A DNA stretch of 64,000 nt, taken from positions 1 through 64,000 of the forward strand of contig CP048470.1 of the NCBI GenBank assembly GCA_025559845.1. The letters are read 5' to 3'. The notes under the pieces are model-generated. The model saw nothing but the letters and a program-made list of their open reading frames with translations, was not told where the DNA came from and searched no databases. This document shows, piece after piece, positions 25,473 to 33,741 of the stretch; the stretch's first letter is position 1; each line of letters begins with the position of its first letter. Source of the DNA: Agrobacterium tumefaciens. Lineage in GTDB: Bacteria; Pseudomonadota; Alphaproteobacteria; Rhizobiales; Rhizobiaceae. Position numbers and translations under genes: made by a program.

Positions 25473-25488
25473 TGTGACAAATTGTAAC
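25473..25488 (-). promoter_or_regulatory. K-box-like site upstream of fixK
   Basis: On the reverse strand GTTACA-N4-GTCACA, one base from the direct repeat GTTACA-N4-GTTACA reported for FxkR binding before fixK in Rhizobium etli. It lies 84 bases upstream of the fixK start, between the divergent fixK and fxkR-like genes. The assignment combines the visible repeat and recalled literature on that pathway. Confidence 0.5.
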
Positions 25489-25502
25489 GCGGAATTGTGA
25501 AA

Positions 25503-26234
25503 ATGGCTGGAGAGCTACACCATCTGCTTGTTGTCGATGACGATGCGCGGGTTCGCGATATGCTAACGCGTTTTTTTGAAGGAGAAGGATACAGAGTGAG
25601 CGCTGCGGCTGATGGTGTCCAGATGAAGTCGCATCTGAGGCACAATCAGGTCGACGCCATTCTGCTCGATCTCACGCTCCCCGGAGGACAGGACGGCCTT
25701 GATCTTGTTCGAGAAATCCGACCGGCTACGGATGTTCCGATTATCATGCTGACAGGTCGCGACGACGTGGTCGATAGGATTTTGGGTATCGAGCTCGGGG
25801 CTGATGACTATATTACCAAGCCGTTCCATCTTCGCGAGGTGCATGCAAGACTGAAGTCCGTTCTGCGCCGTCGTATATCAGGAGGTCCTCAGCAGCGACA
25901 TGAGATATTTCGCTTCGAAGGTATGTCGCTCGATGTGTCCTGTCGCACACTTCTCGCCAGAGACGGTCGTGAACTCGATCTCACCACCGGTGAGTTCGAC
26001 ATGCTCGTCACTTTTGTCAGGCATCCGGGACGGGTTTTAACGCGTGAGTTTCTGATGGAAGAAACACGAGCACGCCACCTTGATACATTCGATCGGTCGA
26101 TCGACACACAGGTCGCGCGTCTTCGCCGCAAGATAGAAATCGACAGCAAGCATCCAGGTATCATCAAATCAGTTCGTGGTGTTGGTTACGTTTTCGCTGC
26201 ATTGTTGGAAGGCACGCCTTCATCAGCGGTCTGA
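25503..26234 (+). CDS. fxkR: OmpR/PhoB-type response regulator resembling FxkR
   Basis: A 243-residue regulator. Receiver domain residues 1-125 have the acidic pair D12/D13, phosphorylation site D56 (AILLDLTLPG), and the conserved Lys in YITKPFHLREV. The C-terminal winged helix (about 145-235) includes LTTGEFDMLVTFVRHPGRVL and the recognition part TFDRSIDTQVARLRRKIEID. It is divergent from the fixK-hfixL operon, the arrangement expected of FxkR, the OmpR-type partner that hFixL phosphorylates to activate fixK. A GTG two codons upstream (25497) is an alternative start. It lacks the FixJ-type LuxR domain. Confidence 0.85.
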   Translation: MAGELHHLLVVDDDARVRDMLTRFFEGEGYRVSAAADGVQMKSHLRHNQVDAILLDLTLPGGQDGLDLVREIRPATDVPIIMLTGRDDVVDRILGIELGADDYITKPFHLREVHARLKSVLRRRISGGPQQRHEIFRFEGMSLDVSCRTLLARDGRELDLTTGEFDMLVTFVRHPGRVLTREFLMEETRARHLDTFDRSIDTQVARLRRKIEIDSKHPGIIKSVRGVGYVFAALLEGTPSSAV

Positions 26235-26656
26235 AGATCGTAGACGAGACCCACAGTCGGGGGCCGCCTGTTGGGGTTCGTGACAATAGACCAGCCTTTG
26301 GGTCCAGCAGGCCAGAAATGAATGCGCTTGCATTTCAATTCCCGGGCTTTTCCCCTGGTTCCATCAAACAGCATTCGCGCAATGTTCCTCTCGTCGAACA
26401 GACTGAAGGAAGCAAAAACCGGAACTTCCATTTGAAGGGATAACGGATGGCCGGTGACGAACATATAGCAGAGGCCGCGCACCGCGCCCGCGGTATCAGT
26501 GACAGTCAACCAATCACGCCGTTTGCGATCGGTGTCCGTGGCCGCCTGCCATTGCTGGAAGGATACTTCGGAAAATAGATGCTGGATGACGGCATAGGCA
26601 CGGGCTACATTGGCAACAGTGAGCGAACCAACCTCGTAATCTCCCGACATTTCCAA
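26186..26656 (-). CDS. GNAT-like protein under FixK control (probable)
   Basis: A 156-residue soluble protein; the sequence from GSLTVANVARAYAVIQHLFS to LTVTDTAGAVRGLCYMFVTG and ARMLFDGTRGKARELKCKRI resembles a divergent acetyltransferase fold (strands with a conserved Arg/Gly pyrophosphate turn), but the signature is weak, so the family is a guess. Its 3' end overlaps the convergent fxkR-like gene by 49 bases. A perfect FixK box 47 bases before the start (26704-26717) and GGA at the ribosome site support an expressed gene induced at low oxygen. Confidence 0.6.
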   Translation of the reverse strand: MEMSGDYEVGSLTVANVARAYAVIQHLFSEVSFQQWQAATDTDRKRRDWLTVTDTAGAVRGLCYMFVTGHPLSLQMEVPVFASFSLFDERNIARMLFDGTRGKARELKCKRIHFWPAGPKGWSIVTNPNRRPPTVGLVYDLQTADEGVPSNNAAKT

Positions 26657-26703
26657 TCTCCTGAATGACCTTGTCGATCATCGGGCGTCGAATAGTATTC
26701 GCA

Positions 26704-26717
26704 TTGACAGCGATCAA
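26704..26717. promoter_or_regulatory. FixK/FNR box 1 (TTGACAGCGATCAA)
   Basis: Perfect match to TTGAY-N4-RTCAA, centred 55 bases before the leftward GNAT-like gene, a typical distance for class II activation with a short leader. Confidence 0.75.
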
Positions 26718-26906
26718 CGGCGTTCGAAGGAGCATAATTTGCACTGGCGAACCAAAAAACAGCGGGTGATTGCGCAATGTCAGGGCACTGGCCCCGGGTG
26801 ATCGCCGATAGATGAACAATCACCGATCTTTCATAGGGACGCGCACTATCGCTATTCTAGTAAGCAATGACGTAGCGGAATACGTGCCGCAAACAGAAAA
26901 TTTGAA

Positions 26907-27072
26907 GCAAGCTTCTGCTGACGTTTAATTCCGGTTCCTCACCGGTAAAAATCGGTATTTTCCGTCTGACGGAGCAATACCGAGACGTATCGAAGGCATC
27001 GGTGGATCTTTTGGACCGGCCATTGATGCTGAAGCTGCGGGAAGGGCCGCTCCCATTCTATCTGCCTTTATA
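26907..27072 (+). other. Unassigned open stretch, possible C-terminal gene remnant
   Basis: A frame without start codon encodes about 55 protein-like residues (SPVKIGIFRLTEQYRDVSKA then SVDLLDRPLMLKLREGPLPF) and ends at TAG 27070-27072. It has no ribosome site and lies between a FixK box and a phosphoketolase remnant, so it may be the tail of a deleted gene of the same island. I do not recognise it. The rest of 26,718-27,078 has no feature. Confidence 0.3.
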
Positions 27073-27078
27073 GGGGGC

Positions 27079-27385
27079 CGCTAGTCATCGTCTGACCTGT
27101 AAACGCACCAATCATCGCAATATTCACGTGCGCGGCTTCATTTAGGAGGGCACGACGACAACGCCGTTCGATATGACCGTTCTGAATGAACTTGACCGGT
27201 TTCATCTCGCCCTGTCGGCAATCGACAGGGTGCCGGGATTGAAAGACAAGGTTCCTGGCGTCATTCGCATGCTGAGAGAAAAACTCACCGAGCATGATCG
27301 TTACGTTCGGCAACATGGCGAGGATATGCCGGAGATCCGCGACTGGAAATGGTCGAACCCGTCTCGGTCGGCAGATCAAACGTAA
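27079..27385 (+). pseudogene. C-terminal remnant of phosphoketolase
   Basis: The frame reads SHRLTCKRTNHRNIHVRGF, then ATT TAG, then EGTTTTPFDMTVLNELDRFH, LALSAIDRVPGLKD and ends with HGEDMPEIRDWKW plus a short tail. This is the C-terminus of D-xylulose-5-phosphate/fructose-6-phosphate phosphoketolase, with a premature stop in the VRGYKEEG block and all of the first about 700 residues missing. It is a relic. Phosphoketolase genes belong to low-oxygen stress clusters of other proteobacteria. Confidence 0.75.
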
Positions 27386-27401
27386 ATCGCGCTACCTGGA
27401 A

Positions 27402-27415
27402 TTGACCGCGATCAA
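27402..27415. promoter_or_regulatory. FixK/FNR box 2 (TTGACCGCGATCAA)
   Basis: Perfect TTGAY-N4-RTCAA box, centred 162 bases before the P-type ATPase start and just behind the phosphoketolase remnant, placing the two ATPase genes under probable FixK control. Confidence 0.7.
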
Positions 27416-27570
27416 TGCCCGACATTGCGCGACAGGCAAAATGATCCCCGAGGGCATCTTCCGATCTTTCGGCGACAGCGAACCTCAAAACGCTACACGA
27501 AAGGCGCATTCCGATTTGTATCAGGCAGGTTCTGAAGATCGCATTGCGGAAGCAGTCAAAAGGAACGCAC

Positions 27571-30261
27571 ATGGCCGTTACGACCGCACCGTTACGACAG
27601 TCCGGGGTCTGGGCAAAAGGCCTTTCAGAGGCAGATGCACAGGCCCGTCTCAGTCTATACGGACCAAACGTCTTACCGGGAGGTGATGCTCCCTCGCCAT
27701 TTACGATTTTCGTGCGGCAGTTCCGCAGCCCGCTGATCTATATCCTGTTACTAGCCGCAGCCGTTTCATTTTTCGCCGGCGAGGTGCAGGATGCCGCCTT
27801 TATTGGCGCAGTGTTGTTATTGAACGGGATAATCGGAACTCTGCAGGAATACACCGCAGGCCGGGAAGCCTCGACGCTCCGTAAACTTGAGCAGCCGTAT
27901 GCAACGATCATTCGCGACGGTGAGATGCGTGAGGTTGAGGCGCGATGTCTGGTGCCTGGAGATCTGGTCGTACTTGATGCCGGCCAGCGGGTTCCCGCCG
28001 ATATTGATCTGATCGAAACCACAAACCTCGTTTGTGACGAATCTCTCCTGACGGGCGAGTCTGCCCCGATCAAAAAGACAGCAGGGCCTTTCGGCATACG
28101 CGATACAGAGGACGGATCGTGCGTTGTCTTTGCCGGCACTCTGATCACGCGTGGTCGCGGCAGGGGAATTGTCACCGGCACCGGCCAAGCCACTGAAGTC
28201 GGCAAGATCGCCGTAGAGATTGGCAAGGCAGATACCGCCCAGCCGCCGTTGATGATCCGGCTTTCACATTTCTCGAACCTTATCGCCTGGACGGTCGGCG
28301 TAACATCCGTGATATTGGTCGCAATCGGCTTCTTTCAGGATTTGCCTTGGAACGAGCTTTTCCTGATGTCGGTGGGACTGGCTGTCAGCGCTATACCCGA
28401 AGGACTGCCGATCGCCATCTCCATTGCACTGGCCGTCGCCATGCGTCACATGGCAAATCAGAATGTCATCGTGCGCCGCATGCCGGCGGTTGAAGCACTG
28501 GGTTCGTGCACGATGATCGCGACTGACAAAACCGGCACTCTGACACTCAACGAACTGACCGTTGTTGAAATCCGCCTTCCGGGTGGCAACCGCTTCGAGC
28601 TTGACGCCGTCGGTAATCTTTATACGAGCGACCTTGCTGGAGCTGACAACGCTCCTTCAGCCGTTCGAGCGCGAACCGCCGCTCTTTTGCGCGCCGCATC
28701 CTTACCTAACGAAGGATCACTGACAGAAAGTGGTTCCGGCATGGATGGCGTTGGTGATCGCGTCGACGTCGCGCTGCTGGTAGCAGCGTCCAGAATTGGT
28801 CTCGATCAGGCCCGGTTATCGACAGATTTTCCATTAATCAGTCGCATCCCCTATGAGCCGGACCTCAAATATGCCGCCTCGTTCCATCGCGACGGCGAGC
28901 ATGTTCGCGTTTTCGCCAAGGGGTCTCCCGAGACACTGATCGAGATGGCAGACCGGATGAAGGTGGATGACAGCGCAGTCCCCATTGACCGCAGTTCGTT
29001 GATCGCCCAGAAGGATGCAATGGCGAGCTGCGGCCTGAAGGTGCTGGCATTTGCGGAAGGTGAGATTCGTAGCGAAGTTGACCTGAACTTTGGCCCGCAT
29101 CATCTTGTCGACCTCGTGTTCCTGGGTCTTGTCGGCATGCAGGATCCGATAAGGCCGGAAGTACCCATGGCGATCGAGGAGTGCAGGACGGCAGGGGTTG
29201 AACTGGCAATGGTGACGGGCGACGATCCCAGGACGGCTCTGGCCATCGCGAGGCAGGCAGGATTCAAGGTTGGGCCGGGAGAAATTACCACTGGTGAAGC
29301 CGTCGACCGGGCACAGGCGGCAGGAACGACCCAGTTGGACGAACTCACCGGAAAGGCTCGGATTTATGCTCGGGTTGACCCGGTTCAGAAACTCGCAATT
29401 GTTCAATCCATGGCCCGTAACGGCCACTTTGTCGCCGTCACCGGCGATGGGGTGAATGATGCGCCAGCGCTGAAGCATGCTCATGTGGGGATCGCGATGG
29501 GCCTCAAAGGTACGGATGTCGCGAAGGAAAGCGCCGATATCATTGTGACCGATGACAATTTCGCATCGATCATAAGCGGCATCCGCGAAGGACGGACAGC
29601 CTACGCAAACATTCGCAAGGTGATTTTGATGTCCGTGGCGACGGGCGCAGCAGAGATCCTTCTCTTTCTTGTTGCAATTCCGCTGGGTTTTCCGATGCCC
29701 TTGTTGCCCGTCCAGCTTCTCTGGCTCAATCTTGTCACCAATGGCATTCAGGATGTGGCGCTTGCGAGTGAAAAACCGGAGGGTGACGAGCTGTCTCAGC
29801 CGCCCAGACATCCCCGGGAGCCAATTTTCGATCGCGTGATGATCCGCCGCATTGCCCAGTCCACCCTTGTCATCGGCGGTGGCGGCTTCGTCGTGTTCTA
29901 CTGGCTTCTGGCGACCGGTTATACGGTAGAACAAGCCCGCAACCTGCTACTTCTGCTCTTCGTGCTGTTCGAGAATGTTCAGACTGTGGCATGCCGTTCG
30001 GAACGACGGTCTGTTTTCGCGACACCCCTCTTTGGGAATCCGATCTTGATGGTCTCCGTCGGGCTATCCCAGCTTGTTCACATCGGCGCCATGCATAGCA
30101 CCTGGCTCCAGGATGTCCTGTCGCTAACACCCATCTCCCTTTTCGAATGGACATTGATGCTGGTAGTCTCGGCAACACTCCTTGTCGTGACAGAGGTCGA
30201 GAAATTCGTCAGCGGCCGGTCACGCAGCGCAGATCCCACCACGACCATCTACACGGGATGA
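27571..30261 (+). CDS. Type II cation-transporting P-type ATPase
   Basis: An 896-residue P-type ATPase; the ATG at 27571 follows AAAGGA at 7 bases. Visible motifs in order: N-terminal cation-ATPase domain (GLSEADAQARLSLYGPNVLP), actuator LLTGESAP, fourth-helix PEGLPIAISIALAVAM, phosphorylation site ATDKTGTLT, VTGDGVNDAPALKHAHVGIA, and LLWLNLVTNGIQDVAL in the sixth helix. The PEGL and N...D residues are those of calcium/manganese-type (P2) pumps rather than heavy-metal pumps; ten membrane segments are expected. It belongs to a FixK-box group that includes a second ATPase 121 bases downstream. Such pumps accompany universal stress proteins in hypoxia clusters. Confidence 0.9.
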   Translation: MAVTTAPLRQSGVWAKGLSEADAQARLSLYGPNVLPGGDAPSPFTIFVRQFRSPLIYILLLAAAVSFFAGEVQDAAFIGAVLLLNGIIGTLQEYTAGREASTLRKLEQPYATIIRDGEMREVEARCLVPGDLVVLDAGQRVPADIDLIETTNLVCDESLLTGESAPIKKTAGPFGIRDTEDGSCVVFAGTLITRGRGRGIVTGTGQATEVGKIAVEIGKADTAQPPLMIRLSHFSNLIAWTVGVTSVILVAIGFFQDLPWNELFLMSVGLAVSAIPEGLPIAISIALAVAMRHMANQNVIVRRMPAVEALGSCTMIATDKTGTLTLNELTVVEIRLPGGNRFELDAVGNLYTSDLAGADNAPSAVRARTAALLRAASLPNEGSLTESGSGMDGVGDRVDVALLVAASRIGLDQARLSTDFPLISRIPYEPDLKYAASFHRDGEHVRVFAKGSPETLIEMADRMKVDDSAVPIDRSSLIAQKDAMASCGLKVLAFAEGEIRSEVDLNFGPHHLVDLVFLGLVGMQDPIRPEVPMAIEECRTAGVELAMVTGDDPRTALAIARQAGFKVGPGEITTGEAVDRAQAAGTTQLDELTGKARIYARVDPVQKLAIVQSMARNGHFVAVTGDGVNDAPALKHAHVGIAMGLKGTDVAKESADIIVTDDNFASIISGIREGRTAYANIRKVILMSVATGAAEILLFLVAIPLGFPMPLLPVQLLWLNLVTNGIQDVALASEKPEGDELSQPPRHPREPIFDRVMIRRIAQSTLVIGGGGFVVFYWLLATGYTVEQARNLLLLLFVLFENVQTVACRSERRSVFATPLFGNPILMVSVGLSQLVHIGAMHSTWLQDVLSLTPISLFEWTLMLVVSATLLVVTEVEKFVSGRSRSADPTTTIYTG

Positions 30262-30382
30262 TGCGTCATGCCATCGCAAGGAGGATTTGCTTTGATGCTC
30301 GCTCCGGAAACAAGCGGGCCCAGAACCTGGTCTGGCACAATCCAGGTGTTATCGACCTCACCTTTTTTTCCGGGAAACCGCT

Positions 30383-32236
30383 GTGCACCATCTGTCCTTT
30401 GCCGATCTTCTGAAGCGATTCAGACCAATCCTCGTCATTACCTCGCTTTGCGGGATTTCCGTTGCCCTCCTGGGCTTGCTGGCCGGTTTCGATGGAGTCT
30501 ACGACGGCGCGCTGACAGTTGCCACACTCGTCGTAATTCTGGCGCTTGCGGCTCAGATTGTCATTAGCCTGCGCCAACGGGAATTCGGCCTCGATACGAT
30601 TGCGCTGCTGTCGATGAGTTCTGCCCTTTTTTTCGGAGAGAATCTTGCTGCTGCTGTAGTCGCCTTGATGTATTCCGGCGGGCAATATCTTGAAAGTATC
30701 GCGGAGGGTCGCGCCCGACGTGAGATGACAGCGCTGTTGACGCGGGCGCCTCGAATCGTGACCCGCCGTCGGGGGGAAATTCTGGACGAGATCGCTATAG
30801 AACTCGTTGAACCCGGCGACCAGCTTGTCGTGCGCAGAGGCGACATCATTCCAGCCGACGGCATACTTGTCCAGGACGCCGTTCTGAACGAGGCGGCGCT
30901 CACCGGGGAGGCGTTTCCAGTTGACAGAAAAAGAGGGCAGCCGATCATGAGCGGTTCCGCCAATGCAGGCGACCTCTTTGAAATGACAGCGACAAAATCG
31001 GCCAGGGAAAGTACATATGCCGGGATCGTCAAGCTGGTGGAGGCCGCACATACCAGTAAGGCCCGCATGTCACGGCTGGCCGACCGTTATGCTTTCGCTT
31101 TCCTGTGCGTCACTTTGTCGATAGCCGGCCTCGCATGGCTGCTGACGGAAGATCCCGTTCGCGCCGTGGCCGTGCTTGTCGTTGCGACCCCCTGTCCTCT
31201 CATCCTGGCCGTTCCAGTTGCATGGACAGCTGGCATGTCGCGGGCCGCGGGCGTTGGACTTATTGTTAAAGGCGCCGACATTCTCGAAAAGCTCGGCCAG
31301 ATACAAACGCTGGTTCTGGACAAGACCGGGACACTTACCGATGGCAAACCACATCTCGTGGGCATTAATGCAGTAAAGGACGAGAACGAACTGCTGCGGC
31401 TGATCGCCTCGCTGGATCAGGGCTCAAACCACGTTGCAGCACGTGCGGTGGTCTCCGCAGGGCTTGAGCGCGACCTCGTCCTGACGCCGCCAACCAATGT
31501 ATCGGAGAAGCCAGGCGAAGGTATCTCGGGATACGTCGGAAGCACCGAGGTCGCCATTGGCGGCCTGGAGTACATTGCCTCGAAGGTTGCCGATACGCCC
31601 TCCCCCGATCGGGCTGACATCATGAGCGCGGCCGTTGCCCTCGACGGCAGGTTTGCCGGCACCCTGCATTTCAGCGACGCGCTTCGCGAGGGCGCCAGAG
31701 AAACCCTGACCGAGTTGAAGCGACTCGGGCTCAACCGTCTTATCCTCGCGACCGGCGACCGCGCCGAAGTGGCCCGTGCCATCACCAGCGGTTTGCCTTT
31801 GTCCGAAATCCGCGCTGGGCTGACACCGGCACAGAAGATCGAACTTGTTCGGAAGGAGGCACATCTGGCGCAAACCATGATGGTCGGGGATGGCGTGAAC
31901 GATGCGCCGGCGCTCGCCGCAGCCGACGTAGGGATTGCCATGGGCTTACACGGATCGGCGGCCGCGGCCGAAGCAGCAGACGCGGTTCTGCTCTCCGAGC
32001 GGCTCGAACGCATCAGCGATGGCATCAAAATCGCAAGGGATTGCCGGCGGATCGCGATGCAGAGCGTCATAGCCGGAATAGGCTTATCGGTAGGCGCGAT
32101 GATCTTTGCATCGCTCGGCTTTCTTAAACCGGTCGAGGGCGCACTACTTCAAGAGGCAATTGACGTCGCGGTCGTACTTAACGCGCTACGGGCGCTCCGC
32201 ATGAAGGCTGGCTGGCGCCACCGGCGCCAACCATGA
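30383..32236 (+). CDS. P1B-like heavy-metal P-type ATPase without N-terminal metal domain
   Basis: A 617-residue P-type ATPase with GTG start. It lacks an HMA domain; motifs are ALTGEAFPVD (actuator), VVATPCPLILAVPVAW (transmembrane metal site, TPCP rather than the CPC of copper pumps), LVLDKTGTLTDGKPH, and VGDGVNDAPALAAADVGIAM. The His-Pro pair of P1B pumps is changed to His-Val (QGSNHVAARAV). These features suit a short zinc/cobalt-like or unusual-substrate pump; substrate is not assigned. It follows the type II ATPase and converges with a universal stress protein gene only 16 bases away. Confidence 0.85.
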   Translation: MHHLSFADLLKRFRPILVITSLCGISVALLGLLAGFDGVYDGALTVATLVVILALAAQIVISLRQREFGLDTIALLSMSSALFFGENLAAAVVALMYSGGQYLESIAEGRARREMTALLTRAPRIVTRRRGEILDEIAIELVEPGDQLVVRRGDIIPADGILVQDAVLNEAALTGEAFPVDRKRGQPIMSGSANAGDLFEMTATKSARESTYAGIVKLVEAAHTSKARMSRLADRYAFAFLCVTLSIAGLAWLLTEDPVRAVAVLVVATPCPLILAVPVAWTAGMSRAAGVGLIVKGADILEKLGQIQTLVLDKTGTLTDGKPHLVGINAVKDENELLRLIASLDQGSNHVAARAVVSAGLERDLVLTPPTNVSEKPGEGISGYVGSTEVAIGGLEYIASKVADTPSPDRADIMSAAVALDGRFAGTLHFSDALREGARETLTELKRLGLNRLILATGDRAEVARAITSGLPLSEIRAGLTPAQKIELVRKEAHLAQTMMVGDGVNDAPALAAADVGIAMGLHGSAAAAEAADAVLLSERLERISDGIKIARDCRRIAMQSVIAGIGLSVGAMIFASLGFLKPVEGALLQEAIDVAVVLNALRALRMKAGWRHRRQP

Positions 32237-32252
32237 TGATCGCACCTGATCG

Positions 32253-33083
32253 CTATCGGGTAAGAAAGACCGGTATCTGGCACTCCTCCAAAATCGAAGC
32301 CGTGACGCCCCCGAATATTCGCTCCCTCAGACGCGAATGCCCATAGGCGCCCATGACGATCATATCGCAGCCGATTTCGCGTGCACGCTGCCTCAGAACC
32401 GCTTCTATACGTCTGTCGGCGCTTGCCACTTGCTCGACGACTGCTTTGACGCCATGGCGGGAAAGAAAGGTAGCCACATCTGCCCCCGGTTCCCCGCCAT
32501 TCGAATAATAGGAGGCGTCCGGATCGACGAGAACGATATGAACGGCATCCGCCCCCACCAGAAGCGGAAGGGCCTCCTTGGCCGCCCGAGCCGCTTCTGG
32601 CCGGGAATTCCAGGCAAGCAGCACCTTTTTTGGTTTGAGGGTCGCTTTTAATTCCGGCGCCAAAAAAACCAGCGGGCTGCGAGCATCGAACACCGTTGCG
32701 GCAATGACCGTTTTGCGAAGATCGCCGTCTTTTCGAATACCGTTGCCTGCAAGAACGATATCGGCATACAGCGACCGTGTGCAGAGATTGTTTTCAAGGA
32801 TGAAGCGATCATCATAAATCTGGTCCACATCATAGGACACGCCATTTTTCTGACAGAGGGCTTCCGCCTCTACTCGCACGCTTGTCAATTCATCGATTTC
32901 ATTCTGCCTCTCTTCCAGCCAGGCGGTCGTGAGAGGGTAATCGGCCGTCACGGGCGACAGCGCCGCCCCGAGAACGAGAATGGACAGGTGGCTGTCTGAC
33001 TCGCGGGCGAGCTCGACCGCCTGACCGACATCCGCCGCAGCATGCTTTGCGCCGAGGGCAGCAAGTATGGTTTTGATTGACAT
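32253..33083 (-). CDS. Universal stress protein, tandem-domain type
   Basis: A 276-residue protein with two UspA-like halves: residues 1-145 (MSIKTILAALGAKHAAADVG) and 150-276, the latter with the ATP-binding signature GAYGHSRLRERIFGGVTASIL (given here as GAYGHSRLRER plus GGVTAS). The first half lacks the full G-2x-G-9x-G(S/T) motif. Tandem-domain USPs help survival during oxygen or energy limitation. A perfect FixK box lies 157 bases upstream. The protein at 37,099-37,917 is a paralogue with the same C-terminal signature. Confidence 0.88.
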   Translation of the reverse strand: MSIKTILAALGAKHAAADVGQAVELARESDSHLSILVLGAALSPVTADYPLTTAWLEERQNEIDELTSVRVEAEALCQKNGVSYDVDQIYDDRFILENNLCTRSLYADIVLAGNGIRKDGDLRKTVIAATVFDARSPLVFLAPELKATLKPKKVLLAWNSRPEAARAAKEALPLLVGADAVHIVLVDPDASYYSNGGEPGADVATFLSRHGVKAVVEQVASADRRIEAVLRQRAREIGCDMIVMGAYGHSRLRERIFGGVTASILEECQIPVFLTR

Positions 33084-33239
33084 TTACATGGCTCCTTCCC
33101 GTAGATCGTCCAACCAATAAACCAAGCCTGAACCGAACGTCGCAGCCCCGCGATGATCTTCGTCAACAGGTTTGCCGAATCCCGTGCACAAGAAGCCAGG
33201 CCTGCTGGCCGCGAATTGCAAGGCAGATGAAGTGTGGCA

Positions 33240-33253
33240 TTGATCCCCATCAA
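33240..33253. promoter_or_regulatory. FixK/FNR box 3 (TTGATCCCCATCAA)
   Basis: Perfect TTGAT-N4-ATCAA anaerobox in the divergent region between the leftward stress protein gene and the rightward Hsp20 remnant/RNase gene; it could serve either direction. Confidence 0.8.
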
Positions 33254-33371
33254 TGCCGGACCCGTAGCATCACGGTTGAATCGGCATGCTCACTGAAGAG
33301 CCGCAAGTAGTTGAAATGGCTCTCAACTGCTGTTTCGACCGATATCTTTATTGGAAAACAGGAGAATTATC

Positions 33372-33586
33372 ATGGCTGAGGCCCCAACCAAACTTCGCCC
33401 GCGGGAAATTTCTGGTCGCCGTTCGAAACCCTTCGGGCGGAAGTCGATCGTCTTTTCGATGATTTCATGCCCGCATCTTGGCACGCACTCGATCTTTTCT
33501 CCTCCGGCCACCTGCTGAACGGATGGAACACCTCGCCAGCCGTCGATATGGTCGAAACTCTTCCTACTGGAGGAGGGCATTATTGA
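33372..33586 (+). pseudogene. Hsp20 small heat-shock protein remnant
   Basis: ATG 33372 with GGAGAA upstream reads MAEAPTKLRPREI and then loses the frame; from about 33404 the next frame gives FWSPFETLRAEVDRLFDDFM, PASWHALDLF, and [15 protein letters not shown] before TGA 33584. This is the N-terminal part of a rhizobial Hsp20 with one frameshift and a missing alpha-crystallin core. It is fused to a GroEL tail in another frame, which points to a deletion joining two former genes. Confidence 0.7.
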
Positions 33587-33716
33587 CCCGACAAAGGTTG
33601 TTCGAGTGGCTTTGGAGAACGCCGTATCCGTGGCAAGCGTCCTTCCACCCACGGAGGTCACTATGACCGAAATCCCGGACCCTAACGTTCTGCAGTTGCC
33701 CGCGCCAGCCATTTAG
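33567..33716 (+). pseudogene. GroEL C-terminal remnant
   Basis: In a third frame relative to the Hsp20 piece the sequence reads [37 protein letters not shown] up to TAG 33714. This is the C-terminal end of a GroEL chaperonin (consensus [23 protein letters not shown]). Only about 45 of 545 residues are left and the ending is atypical. Together with the Hsp20 piece it shows that a chaperone segment was deleted. Confidence 0.7.
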
Positions 33717-33741
33717 GCGCATGTAAGCGATAGGAGGCGAA

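Noticed and set aside
28834..29934. Leftward 366-residue frame in the type II ATPase gene
   Set aside because: Antisense shadow of an ATPase gene with all motifs in the forward frame; product is His/Arg-rich without domains.
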